From Pampus argenteus (Eukaryota; Chordata; Actinopteri; Scombriformes; Stromateidae), in contig CM072862.1 of assembly GCA_036937835.1 (NCBI GenBank), positions 19,560,501 through 19,624,500 on the forward strand: 64,000 nucleotides of DNA, in the 5' to 3' direction. Under the pieces are notes generated by a model. It was not told the origin of the DNA. It was given only the letters and a program-made list of their open reading frames with translations, and made no database searches. The position numbers and the translations under genes are program-made. Below, piece by piece: positions 40,000-52,308 of this stretch; position 1 is the first letter of the stretch, and each line of letters opens with the position of its first letter.

Positions 40000-42495
40000 A
40001 TGCATCTTTCTATTTTCTTTTTCCTCCTCTTATGGGCTCAAGCCCTGACATTGAAAAACTTGAATTACTCTGTCCCAGAGGAACAAGGCCCAGGGACAGT
40101 GATTGGGAACATTGCCAAAGATGCCAGACTCGGACTGGAACAGACTGGGCAGGGAGGACAGGGTAAGAAAGCCAACTTCAGGGTGCTTGAGAACTCAGCC
40201 CCGCATCTTATCGACGTGGACCCTCAGAGTGGACTGTTGTACACAAAGCAGCGCATTGACAGGGAAACATTGTGTAAGAGAAACCCCAAGTGCCAGCTGT
40301 CCATGGAGGTGTTCGCCAATGACAAGGAGATCTGCATGATCAAAATAGATATTCAGGACATTAACGACAACTCGCCCATCTTCCCCTCGGATCAGATTGA
40401 TATTGACATTTCTGAAAACGCCGTGCCAGGGACACGTTTTCCTCTGACCAGCGCACATGACCCAGATGCAGGGGAAAATGGACTGAAAACCTATCAAATA
40501 ACACGTGATGACTACAATCTCTTTTCCTTGGAGGTAAAATCCCGTGGGGACGGGACTAAATTCCCTGAATTAGTTATTCAACGACCATTGGACCGAGAGG
40601 AAAGAAGTCATCACACCCTTATTTTGTCAGCCACTGATGGTGGGGAATATCCCAGGTCAGGTACCATGCAGATAAATGTTAAAGTTATTGATTCCAATGA
40701 TAACAGCCCTGTGTTTGATCAGCCCTCGTATGTGGTGGACATTCCTGAAAATTCACCTCCTGGTAAAGTCCTGATCGATTTAAATGCCACTGATCCTGAT
40801 GAGGGCAACAATGGACAAGTAGTCTATTCTTTTAGTGGCTATGCCCCAGAGAGGATCCGGGAGCTTTTCTCCATAGATTCGAGAACAGGGGTCATAAAGA
40901 TTCAGGGCGAAATTGACTACGAAGAGAGTCCAGTTATTGAGATTGACGTCCAGGCAAAGGATCTAGGTCCCAATCCAATCCCAGGCCATTGTAAAGTCAC
41001 TGTTAAAGTGCTTGACAGGAATGATAACTGGCCGTCTATAGGCTTTGTGTCTGTGCGACAGGGAGCCATCAGCGAAGCAGCACCTCCGAGCACTGTCATT
41101 GCTCTGGTCCGTGTCACAGACAAGGACTCAGGCAGGAATGGGCAGCTTCAGTGCAGAGTGTTGGGTAATGTCCCTTTTAAACTTGAGGAGAACTATGATA
41201 ACTTCTACACAGTGGTGACAGACAGGCCCTTGGATAGAGAGGTGCAGGATGAGTATAATGTCACCATTGTGGCCAAAGACAATGGCATCCCCCCTCTAAA
41301 CTCCACTAAATCCTTCACTGTAAAGATTCTGGATGAGAACGACAATGTTCCTCGCTTTACCAAGTCAGTTTACCTTCTTCAGATACCTGAGAACAACATC
41401 CCAGGGGAGTACCTAGGTTCAGTTCTGGCCCATGACCCAGACCTTGGCCAGAATGGCACAGTGTACTACAGCATAATCAACTCCAATGTGAGTGGAGGTG
41501 ATGTCAACACCTATGTTAATGTGAATGCCGCCAATGGAGCTATATATGCAGTAAGATCCTTCAACTATGAGCAAATAAAATATTTTGACTTCAAGGTTCT
41601 TGCTAAAGATGCTGGATCTCCACACCTGGAGAGCAACGCAACAGTGCGTATTAGTGTGCTGGATGTCAATGACAACATCCCTGTCATTGTGCTGCCCTTG
41701 CTCCAAAATGACACAGCTGAAATCCATGTGCCGCGTAATGTTGGTGTTGGCTACATTGTCACCACAGTTAGGGCAGTGGATAATGATTATGGCGAGAGTG
41801 GGAGGCTCACCTATGAGATCTCAGACGGCAATGAGGAGCACCTTTTTGAGATTGATCCGGTGACCGGGGAGGTGCGAACAGCCCACCCGTTCTGGGACAA
41901 TGTGAATCCCATTGTGGAGCTGATCATCCGAGTATCGGACAACGGCAAGCCAACACTCACTGCTGCCGCCAGGCTCATCATCAAGGCCTCCAATGGACAT
42001 ACTGTCGATGGACTGCTACATGTGGACGACAATCAGAACTGGGACATGTCCCTTCCTCTCATTGTAACTCTCAGTATCATATCTATCATGCTTCTAGCTG
42101 CCATGGTGACCATAGCGATCAAGTGCAAGCGGGAAAACAAGGAGATCCGTACCTATAATTGTCGCATTGCAGAATACTCGCACCCTCAGCTTGGGAAAGG
42201 CAAGAAAAAGAAGATTAACAAGAACGACATCATGCTGGTGCAGAGCGAGGTGGAGGAGCGGGATGCTATGAATGTGATGAATGTGGTAAGCAGTCCTTCC
42301 TTGGCCACCTCTCCCATGTACTTTGACTACCAGACACGCCTGCCACTCAGCTCACCAAGGTCAGAGGTCATGTACCTCAAGCCCACTGCCAATAACCTCA
42401 GCGTGCCCCAAGGCCATGTGGGATGCCACACCAGCTTCACAGGCCCAGTCACCAGCACTACAGACACCCCTACTAATCGCATGTCCATCATACAG
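40000..42495 (+). CDS. pcdh17: Protocadherin-17, first coding exon (codons 1-832)
   Basis: This exon encodes the whole ectodomain, the membrane helix and the first part of the tail of a delta-2 protocadherin, a calcium-dependent, largely homophilic neuronal adhesion receptor. ATG 40,000 has G at -3 and opens a signal peptide (MHLSIFFFLLLWAQALT). Cadherin linkers are DINDN 120-124, DSNDN 231-235, DRNDN 339-343, DENDN 445-449 and DVNDN 555-559; a sixth repeat follows, giving six ectodomain repeats. A transmembrane helix spans about 686-707, followed by KCKRENKEIRTYNCRIAEYS and a basic GKGKKKKINKND stretch. Sequence from LKNLNYSVPEEQG through SPRSEVMYLKP closely matches vertebrate PCDH17. The exon ends ...SIIQ at CAG|GTAAGA, phase 0. 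Family knowledge: PCDH17 acts in axon extension and presynaptic assembly and can recruit the WAVE complex. No frameshift or stop is seen. Confidence 0.97.
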
Positions 42496-42609
42496 GTAAG
42501 AGAAATTGCACTCTTCTCCTTCACTGTTGTGCCACCGTTTCCACGTCACAACCTTCAGAAAGCACCCATTTCCTCTCAAACAATGCGTGTTCCTTGTTTT
42601 GTAAAATGA
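42496..42609 (+). other. pcdh17: In-frame read-through tail after the first coding exon
   Basis: If the donor at 42,496 is not used, the frame continues for 37 codons to TGA at 42,607-42,609. The tail begins VREIALFSFTVV and ends VPCFVK. It would give an 869-residue receptor that keeps the membrane helix but lacks the distal tail. Delta-protocadherin short isoforms made by such read-through are known for relatives such as PCDH10. Whether this one is made is inference. Confidence 0.3.
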
Positions 42610-42866
42610 AAGAAGAAAAGACAAGGACAGACAGAGGCAGAGCGGCCCAGGAGCACAGAGATAAAAGCAGGGAGGGAGGAGTGAGCATTAGCTGGATTAA
42701 ACAGTCATTCTGCTGGTGTTCCCTCTTAGAACAGTCCCAGTGACATCAACACAAATCATTTGTGTTTTGAAATATGTAAAGGCATGATTTTAAAATCTGT
42801 TTTCATGTTGATTTTTTTTTTTTCATTAATCACTAAATCACTGATTATTTCATTTCATTATTGTGG

Positions 42867-42872
42867 AATAAA
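42867..42872 (+). terminator. Candidate intronic polyadenylation signal
   Basis: AATAAA lies 258 bases after the read-through stop and is followed within about 30-45 bases by a GU/U-rich stretch (GGTATGTGTTTTTC, 42,901 on). It could end a short-tail pcdh17 transcript. AATAAA is common in AT-rich DNA, so the evidence is weak alone. Confidence 0.25.
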
Positions 42873-42944
42873 TAGAATAGCTTGTGGCAGAATTTTAAGC
42901 AGGTATGTGTTTTTCAATGTAAATGATTGGATTATCATCACACA

Positions 42945-42947
<3 letters not shown>

Positions 42948-42982
<35 letters not shown>
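42948..42982. repeat. (TA)n microsatellite
   Basis: About 17 uninterrupted TA units lie shortly after the candidate intronic polyadenylation signal. Confidence 0.95.
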
Positions 42983-42986
<4 letters not shown>

Positions 42987-44384
42987 AAGTCATGTAATTT
43001 ATCACATCCCACAACCGTGATAATTATTTTTTTTAATTCTTAGAGATTAGTAGATTGCATTTATTTTCACGGCTACTTCATACGTCTTTGTGCGGAGTAC
43101 TTAGGTGTATAAGCCTCTAACGTGATAACTTCTCTGTGTCTTTGGCCTTAAGCCCATTAAAAGTCTGTCGTGTCAGACGAGGATTAAGGCCTGCTTAAAA
43201 CAGTGGTATGTAATACTGGGGATAATGGGCAGTTGTAGCAGATCAAACCCTCTTTCCGATGTTTACCTATTGTTAACAAATAAAAAAAAAATTTCCTACA
43301 GTAATATAATTTGACAGAAATAATAAAGGGTCCACAGTGAGTTTTATTATTATTTGTTTCAACCTCATGGCATTGTACTATTTGGAACAGTTGGGGAATG
43401 CCATTCTTTCCACTTACATCCTGATGGACTGTAAATATTAGTCTCTTGATTAGGCTGTCTGCTGTCTTTCCTATCCCACTATTTGAGCTGGACGTGGATG
43501 TGACGATGATTGTGATCAGATGTGATGTGTTCCCACCAGGGAGGAAGGCCACTGTCTGTTGTTCCCACTCTCAGTCTCAGCCTTGCTTCTATTATGAGCC
43601 AGCTGCATAGGGCAAGGGTCAAAACAAAGACCGTTAAGGCTTCCTAATCAGCGGGACAGAATAATTGCTGGTCCATTCTGCAGGCTGTTTCTCTGCTAAT
43701 GTAGTGATGATGAATTAGACCGCGCGAGGCTGTTGCACACTCATTTTGTACACTTTCTTTTCTCTCCCCCCTTTAGACTGTCAGTGGGAAAAAAGCAGAA
43801 GCAACAACAACACATTTCTTAGTGTCTTGTTTACAGAGGGTCCTCTAGAAGCATCAGGCGTGCAGGGTGCTCTATTGTATTATTCAACAGAAACCTGTGT
43901 AGAGGAAGACGGCCTGAGGCATTACGTTTCTTCAGAAGCTGTACAGAAGCGTATCACGTTCCTCCCTCCTCCCTGCTTTCTGCATCCTCTCTCCCTTCGT
44001 ATGGACAGTAAGTAACCTAAGTCAGAGGAGAGTGGCTATGGGAAAAATGTCAGGAAACAAAGACAGAATTCCCCTTTCCATCGATCCCAAGGCCTCTCAG
44101 CCCATCTGTCACTACAGTTGCCAGGGTAGGAGAGTCTAAATAGGAAAAATAAATAAAGAGATGGATAAAATGGGAGCGCATATAGCCTGCTCAGTCATTT
44201 TCACAAGGGCACCTTAGCTCTGCACCCTTCATCTACACCTAGTAGGACTACTGTGGCAGCCTGCAACTCCCAGTCTCTCTCCACACTGCTGCTGGCCTCT
44301 AATGGTATTTTATAGTGGTACACTGGCAGACAGGCTGGGCCTGGGCATGGTCTCTAGCTGGGAAAGAAGAATAATATGATCATA

Positions 44385-44600
44385 TCAGCAGAGCTCTACT
44401 GGCCTTATCATTGTCACCGCCATGCCAGCACAGCGGAGAGCTTCATTTCATTTGTGAAGAGAATTCCTGGGATAAGGAGATGGATGATACGTAATGATGC
44501 CTAATTCCGCTTAAGGCGTTGAAGGGAATTACTTAGTGTGGAATCAAGGTTAAAACCAATCTGCTGCAAAATTCCTCGATGCTCAGGGAGAAGGGATTTC
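44385..44600. promoter_or_regulatory. Candidate conserved intronic element
   Basis: A unique, balanced-composition stretch with GGATAAGG, TACGTAATGATGCCTAAT and other short transcription-factor-like cores and no open frame. It looks like constrained regulatory DNA within the intron. This is inferred from texture only. Confidence 0.2.
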
Positions 44601-44939
44601 AGTGACTCACTCCAAAGAGTGAGCCTGCGCCCACTCTGTCTTGGAAATAAGTTTTTGGATTCTGTCCCACATTATGTTTAGCTTCATCAGCTGTGCCAGG
44701 GTGTGTCCCTCTGACTGGTTCATATGTTTCTCTTACTGTTTACGACCCTACTTTTTTGGCCACCTTGTAACAAAACATTTAAAGGCTCTTGCGTCATTAC
44801 TTTTAAATGGCCCATAATTTATCATATTGATATATTTGAGTTTTGACTGTTGTAATTTATTTCACCATAGAATCCTGTCTCAGTGGTAGACCATCTGTGT
44901 TAATAAGGTGCAGGTGGTACAGAGGGGGAGACTTTTGAC

Positions 44940-44978
44940 TGCCGCCACCTAAAGGCAAACTGCCTTTAGGTGGCGGCA
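44940..44978. repeat. Perfect 18-bp inverted repeat with 3-bp spacer
   Basis: TGCCGCCACCTAAAGGCA (44,940-44,957) is followed after AAC by its exact reverse complement (44,961-44,978). The stem is 56 percent GC in AT-rich surroundings and stops abruptly at both ends. At 39 nt it is shorter than a usual microRNA precursor. It is too small and lacks the termini for a recognised MITE. Confidence 0.97.
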
Positions 44979-46134
44979 TTCTGCCTTGAGTATGGTGGCA
45001 TTGAGATGAGGATGTCAAGGAGAAAAGAGACTCGAGTCTCTGCTTACTTTACATTGTCACTCACCACTTGGTAAGGAGGCTCCTATTGCTCTAATGGAAA
45101 ATGTCAGAAGACACTGAAAGACATGAATATGTAACACAAAGACGTGAAGCATAGAATATTTTTTCTGGAATTCCCTGTCTGACAATATGTTCTCATAACT
45201 GGTTTGAATGACAAGCGCTGAATTTACCAAACAGACATTTGAATCCATGACATTTTAAAATTGTCCAGTTTAACTCCACATAGGCCACTGTAAATTAGAA
45301 AAGGCAGGCAGAAATCTCTTACATTTTATAATAAACCAATCGCTTCTGGAAATAACAAATTTAAAGAAGGCTGAGAAAAAAAAAAACAGCTAAGAGGTGT
45401 GACTGTGATCATTTAAGCAGTGTGTATACAATATAGGAGATAAAATGTTCACTCTTTTGATCTGTTTATGTTGAGCATATGCTTGCCAACAATGTAACTG
45501 GAGCAGATGTTGAAAATGGATGCTTCCAGGAATGGTCTTACTCTGCATAATTTAGGGAGATTGTGTGTGTGTGCGCATGTGTATATGTGTGGGTGTAAAG
45601 TCATTGTGTATTCCAGGCATGTGATTTAAGCCTTTAGCTGGCAGGCTCCGTGACAGAGCCCCTCTCTTTTATGAGCATGACAATCTTGCATTTGTCCGCA
45701 CCTTGAAACACCCTTCCTCCAAGAAACACTCAACACATCCTCGCCCACACAAACACACAGATTCACGTGTAACTGGACTTTGGCTGTTTTTTTTAAGGAT
45801 TCTACTGAAAAAAGTCTTATCAAAGCCTCTGCTGTATATTGTATTGAAATTGCTCCCACACTTCAGTGACCACTGAGGTAATGAATCGAAAAGCACTCTT
45901 TATTTCATTTCTCTCGACTTTCCCTTCATCTTTACTGCTTCCCTCTGGAGCTTTCTATGGAGTGAGTATGGTTGTATGTAGTGAAGCCCACTTGCAGATG
46001 TGATTGAGCAGCTCAGCAACTAGATGCACAAACAGAGAGACAGTTCAAGAAGCCATTTGTAATTTGCGTACTCTGAGTTGAGTTCTTCAGGGCCACTAGG
46101 CCAGATTTGTTTTAGTTGAGCTTGCCAGTACGTG

Positions 46135-46159
46135 AAAAAAAAAAAAAAAAAAAAAAAAA
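46135..46159. repeat. Poly-A run
   Basis: A 25-A homopolymer. No retroposed gene or SINE body could be recognised immediately upstream. Confidence 0.95.
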
Positions 46160-47084
46160 TCAGATAGCCTTAGGGTGTATCTTCATATTTCCGCAAATAA
46201 ACCTGCTGCTACTGTGCATAATACTATACACACTGAAATTCTGAATTATTAATAGACAGTTTTATTCTGTCTTATCTTCCACAAGCTCATATGATAGATA
46301 CAACTGAAAGGAAGTTCAGTCAGACTGAAAAATGTTGCTCCGGGGAACAACACTATATTATGTTATCTCTATAGAGAAGTTATTTCAATGTGTGTTTTGT
46401 TTATTTGATGCCATTATTTGTATTTTAGCTGTGGAGATTCCAGAAGTGCTTGTTTCAGTACATGTATCAGATGTATCAGTGCAGATCTTGATGTTGCAGC
46501 AGCAGTGTAATGCACCGTACAAAACAGCTAGCTATATTTGCATCCTCCCTCATTAATAAATCATAACGTTTAACAAATCAGAGGAAAGCCAAAGATGTCA
46601 CAATAAACATCTGAGGTCTCCAACTAAATATTTGTGAGCAAAGCAGGGAAGAGGAGGGCAACAGACAGTGGGAAACAGAAGTTACTTAAACGCAGACTGA
46701 TATAAGCAGAATTAGAGCATTTATCTATTTTTCCTGGGAGTCTTTAGTGAGGATGCATGAAATAAAGTGGAAGGTTTTTATTATTATTATTTTTTACATT
46801 TAAGAAAGAAAGGTGCTCTAGTAGTAATAAACAACACCATCAATGTCTTTATCTTCTCCCATTCCTTTGTAATGTTTTCTTTGGGCAAAAAAAGAACATT
46901 AAACAGTGTCTGAAAACTGAAAACTCAAAAGATTTACACAATTAATAGTTAATTTGCAGATCCATATTAAAAACACACAGAAAATGTGTTTGGAGGCAGC
47001 TGTGGAAGTGAATGTTTTATTGATTGCAAATACCTCAAAAATCCAAGTAACCCTGCTAAATAATTTTATGTAAATGTTACCCTC

Positions 47085-47087
<3 letters not shown>

Positions 47088-47119
<32 letters not shown>
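47088..47119. repeat. (TA)n microsatellite
   Basis: About 15 TA units in the large intron. Confidence 0.95.
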
Positions 47120-47121
<2 letters not shown>

Positions 47122-48075
47122 TGTTGTGATTCTTTCAGTCATCTGTTGTGCATTAATTTTGAGACAAAGTCTTATCTTTGCTGCGTAAATTAATTATTTT
47201 AACAGATCTTCCGACCTGACAATGCAAAGGAACAAAGACACTTTGTTTTTTTTTGTAAGTCTAGAGAAAGAGACAGGATATGAGAACACAAGTTGACCTC
47301 CGTGATACCCAGATTGGCCGGACACATTAGACCAATTTGCGTGCTTCAATAGGAAGCAGCCTATTGGAGATGACATGGGCAGGATAATAAGACATTGGAT
47401 TGTCAGTGAGCATTCACTCCTGAATTATCGTGTGTTTGCGCATGCATGCCTGTGTTGTGTGGTTTGTCTGGTGAAAAGGGGAAGTGGATCATCGGGACTC
47501 CTCAGCCTAATTTACTGACACCAAATATCATGTCATTTTGTCATGTCATTTTGTTGAGTAGCGAGTGCTGTTGTTAAGCTTGGTACCTTTCACAGTTAGA
47601 CTGGCATTTTAAGTGGTTTCAGATCAAGTCCAATCAGACTTAGTAATTACTTTTCTATTTCGTTATTACGAGGTTACCAAGAGCATGGCCTCTGTTCCTT
47701 GTGTTGCCAATCATTTCTGTTGTGGTTGTTTTCTTGTGTGACAGTATGTCTTGTTTTTCCGACCCTGCTGATACTGCGAGTTGCCCGTATTTCTGTTGCA
47801 TTGCAAGAGTACGCCCACACCAGATGTATCTGCTTATTTGGTACTCAATCCTTTTACTGTGTTTTCTTTTTTAATAAAAGCTCCCACAATACATCCTATT
47901 CCATAGAGAAAAAAAGATTGTGACAAAAATTACTAAACAAAAAAAAAACAAACAACAAAACAACTAAGCATGTTGCCAGTAGATTGTAAAGTGTTTACCT
48001 TGGTCCTGTTGGCATTGTGTTTAAACTGCTCAGGCACAAGAAACCAACCTACCATCAATCAAGGTCGGAAAAAAC

Positions 48076-48097
48076 AAAAAAAAAAAAAAAAAAAAAA
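48076..48097. repeat. Poly-A run
   Basis: A 22-A homopolymer preceded by an interrupted A-rich stretch; a second A-rich tract lies at 47,938-47,965. No associated retroelement body is recognisable. Confidence 0.93.
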
Positions 48098-48156
48098 CAA
48101 GAGGGCAAAACATAACGTCCATAGTGGAGGAATCTAAGGTTCAGTTGCCGTGTGTC

Positions 48157-48209
48157 TACATATATGTGTGCGTGCATGTGTATGTGTGTACACGTGCACA
48201 TGCACACAT
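48157..48209. repeat. 53-bp alternating pyrimidine-purine tract with near-palindrome
   Basis: Every step from 48,157 to 48,209 alternates pyrimidine and purine although the bases are mixed (TA, TG, CG, CA). Within it, GTGCATGTG (48,172-48,180) and CACATGCAC (48,197-48,205) are perfect inverted arms. Such tracts can adopt Z-DNA or cruciform form in supercoiled DNA. Confidence 0.85.
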
Positions 48210-49140
48210 CCTGTGCTACCACCAGCTGTGCTTTGAAGCACCAGTCTCGCTGGTTCCCTCAGATTAAAATGGGCTTCCCTGTAGGGGCTGCCTGCCCCCT
48301 GAGGACTCTTAGATCCCTCTTGGGGTCTTTAGACTTATCGTTTTTTCAGCAGCAGGGTGCTGGAGATTTAGCAATAGATGGCTATAGCTAGGAGTGCTAG
48401 GAGTGACCTAACAGTAATGTGCACTGAAATGCACAGCAGACAGAGGGCTACATAGGCATACGTGGCGTGGCAGTGTATTCTTTGAACTGCCAGCAGCGAG
48501 GTCTCCTTGCTGTAAATCAAACACTTTCAAAGTCAAACAAAGTGGAACTCGCGCTGCTATGTCTTGGCACCAGTCCAACCCGAGTGAGCTTTTATTCCTG
48601 CCACATCTTCCTTCACTGTGCCCCCTAGACATGTGCATGCACAGCTCAAAGAGTGAGTTATGTGAATCTGTTCTCACCTTCTATCTCATTAGTATAAGAG
48701 AAATGATTTATCCCTCTTTCCCCATCTCTCTCTCTCTGTCTCTCTCTCCTTGTCCTTGCCTTGCCACAGTTCAGCACTTCTTCAGCTTCATCAGTAATCT
48801 GATTCATTAATTGGAGGGATATACCATGAATACCATCTCATTTGCTGTAATTTCACCTAACTACATGTCAAAACAAATGGCTGTAAAACAAGCGTCTTCT
48901 CCCTCATTCAACCACTGGAGTCAATTACCGTCCAATACAGAAACTATCATTTGCTTCGCTATTTGTATCGTATTTGTGTAATCCTACCAGTGTTTATTTG
49001 CATGTTTTTTTTTGTGTGTGTGTGTGAAATGCGTGTGTCTCAGAAGGTCCGACATTCTAATAGGAGAGATCCCACTGTCTCTTCTGTTCCTGCTTATATC
49101 TATAGCACAGTTTGAAATCTGACTCCCATGTCTAAAGCCC

Positions 49141-49167
49141 TGTGTGTGTGTGTGTGTGTGTGTGTGT
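49141..49167. repeat. (TG)n microsatellite
   Basis: About 13 TG units; two shorter TG tracts lie near 49,013-49,026 and 49,532-49,546. Confidence 0.95.
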
Positions 49168-52100
49168 CTGAAGGGAATTGACAGCCAATGCGTTTTCCAG
49201 TCAGTGGCTGTTTTCTGTTTGTGGCAACAGAAGCGAATGAGTCGGCATTCTTACATATTATTGCCTAAACAAAAGGCCCACTGGTGGGCACACAAGCTTT
49301 GTCGCCAAACGTTTGAATGTGTCTGCTCTTCAGGGTAGCAGTGGTGATGGTGAGTGCTAATGGCGTATTGAAAATGGTATATTTGACTAGTCTCATCTTT
49401 TTCTTTTGTACTGCACAGATGTACTCAATTGGCCCCTTGCTGGGTTTATGTCTTAGAGAGACTTCTTTTTGGGGCCTTTAACATTCAGATCAATTGCTGG
49501 TTTGCTCTGTTTCTTATTGATTTTTTTTTTTTGTGTGTGTGTGTGTTTGGTACTGAAATACTGTATTTCATTATCCATCACTCTGAGCATTGTTTGGTAG
49601 GGAAAAAAAAAAGAACTCGATCCTGCTCTCTTTTTCACGCTTCCCCCCCACGCTTGCTCTGACTCCCTTCCCTTTCGGCTCCCTTTTCTTTCTCTGTGCT
49701 CTTGTCATCTCAGATAAGCGTCGCAATTGCTCATGTTACTGACGACCCAAGCCAAATTCATAATGATGAGATTATCTTGTCAACAGTACAGAGTGTATAT
49801 GTCTGCTGTATTGATCTGCACACAGTCTTAATAAATGAAGTACCACAATGGAAGCATTGGCTCAATGATAACTCTGAGCATATCTCGCTATTTATACACT
49901 CTCAACACTGCAGAGATGATGAATGGAACTTATGCATTCTCCACTTCTCCACTTTTTTCCTGATCTCCTCATCGCTTTTCCACTTAGCTTCCCCCTCTCC
50001 TCTCCTCTCTTCTCCCCCAGTTTAATGGGGCAAAATACCCCTCCCACACACACACACACACACATTGTCAGAAATGTGTTGCTTTTGAGGTCACGTTGAC
50101 ATGCTGAGTTGATGTAATCCCAGGTGGAGAGACATGGGTGCTGCTGTAGGAGGAACCAATCAGATAGACTACATGGGAGGGAGATCAGGGATGGGAAAAA
50201 AAAAATGACCAGAAACGTAGCCTGGGCCTGTGTGTGTCTTAAAATGACGGAGGTTTGAAGGGGAGTTTATCTGTGCATTTCAAGAGAAGGTCAGCAGGGT
50301 TTAGAGCTTGAGATTATGTGTGATTGTTTCTTCTGTGGGCTATCTGATTAATGCTGAAGCTGCTCTGACAGATTCTTAATGCACCATAGACACACTTAAA
50401 AGAGACTGAGATTATGCTAAAGCCTTTCCTGACAGTTACCTAGGTGTATGAACAGTATCTCCACTATCTTGCCCCTCCTATTCTCAGACACCCCATCACC
50501 ACTGACCATACATATACAGTAGATGGGTCACCTTGAAGTGAAACAAGATCTAGTCCATCTGCTATTCTAGTGTGAATACGTGTATGTGCAGAGAGTTAGA
50601 GAGAGTGAGAGAACCCAGGTGTATGATGATACATGCGTGTATGAGCACTTGATATATACATATGTGTGCTCGCTTTCTGTTGGTCTGTGTGTTTGTGTCT
50701 GTGTCTGGCCTCTGTTCTGGGCTTTGGGGAAATATCTTAAATCCTTTCATCCTGGAACAGCTCTTCTGCTATCAATTCAAACGGAATAATTTTGTTCTTT
50801 TAATGTTTTTTGTTCATGAGCTCTTAGCTTCTGTCTTGTTAACCTGCAAACTAGACCACATTTTATGGATGGTTTGTTACAACACTAAATCATCAAATGC
50901 TCGTTCCTTCAGTCAAAGTTGATACAAATACCGGAATAAGAGGACTTGTGAATGTCAGTTTGAAAGTGTTGCAAACATGTGCTTTTTAAGCAGCCTGAAA
51001 ACAGGTTAACAGTGTTTTTTATTTTTAGATTGCAAGGCTGCCAACACTGCCAAATTTTCCAAAGGACTTAAAATTGAATGCTGATTTAATATAAATGCCA
51101 ATAATGCTCAACTACATATTGATTGATCCATTGTAGTAGTTTTTTTTTAATTAATTTGTATATCCTTCCTTATAGATCAAACAAATTTTATTTTTTTTAC
51201 TTCTGATGCTGCATCAGTCAGACAAAGATAAACCAATATATTACTTTTTTTTTATTAGAAAAAAATATCACCTTAAAATATTATGTTTAAAATACTCGAC
51301 CAGGTTATTTTGGATTCCTGTGCATCAACTGTAAAATGTTATTTATAGTCTTCTTGCTCAATAGATATGTGCCTGTGCCCATTCGTTCTCATGTATGGTT
51401 GCATTTATTCATGCATGTTGAATTTGATAGGTCTGTTGCTTCTGTAACAGCTTTGGATTTTTGGGCTGAGTTGGCTTTGGATTAATGAGGGTGACGCAAG
51501 GTCAATGCTGACTCAAGACTTCAGTTAACGGCAAAGCTGTTGTAACTATCGATGAGCAAGTACTGAATGATTAGAAGCTCACACAAGATCACACACTGCA
51601 CCCCTTTTGACTAGTTTCCTCACGCATATAAATAACTGAATGTCAAGTAAAGCCCCAAGTCCCCCCCCCCTCCCCGTCCCTTACACTTTTCCCAAAGTTT
51701 ACATATTTTCCTTTATCAATAATTATAAGACTGGTCCCTGCTACTCAGAGCAGCCGGTTAAACGTGTCTACACAAAACGTCTCAAGTACTGAGGGAAAAC
51801 AACACTGCTATTTCAGGAGAGCTGGCAATATGCGGTGTTAGGGGTTTTTGTGTGTTAGAATAAATATCTATGTCAAAAGCTACATTTATCATTTTCTCCT
51901 GGGGCTTAACTGCCACAGATGTGTTGATGGGAGTACAAAAGTGATGACTTGTATTGCCCCTCTTCAGAGTAGAAACGTTTCCTGTGAGCTGACTTCTGAG
52001 ATGGCAGTAGAGACTGAGTTTGCTGCTGAGTAGTTGTCAGTGTTGTTGCATTTATGAATGATAATGCTGGTAGAAACTGCAGATATAGATACAATAATAT

Positions 52101-52289
52101 TACAGAAATTAATTACAAAAAGGCATATTCTTCATGAGTAACATTAGAATGAGGAGTACTTCGAAAATGAATCGTGTGCCAAGTGGTTGTTGTAAAAGGG
52201 CTTTTTCAGTGTCATCTTGGAATGAAGTTCTGTTGATTTGCTTCACTAACTAACTTATTACCCAACTAACTTACTACCTAACTATCTAA

Positions 52290-52308
52290 AACACACACAC
52301 ACACACAC
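52290..52308. repeat. (AC)n microsatellite
   Basis: Nine to ten AC units after a short ACTAACT-type imperfect repeat (52,246-52,285). Confidence 0.93.

Noticed and set aside
40195..42624. Several open frames on the minus strand opposite the large pcdh17 exon
   Set aside because: They are antisense shadows of a strongly coding exon and show no independent motif or splice context.
46135..48097. Long A-runs as possible retrocopy or SINE tails
   Set aside because: No recognisable gene body, tRNA-like promoter boxes or target duplications were seen upstream of either run.
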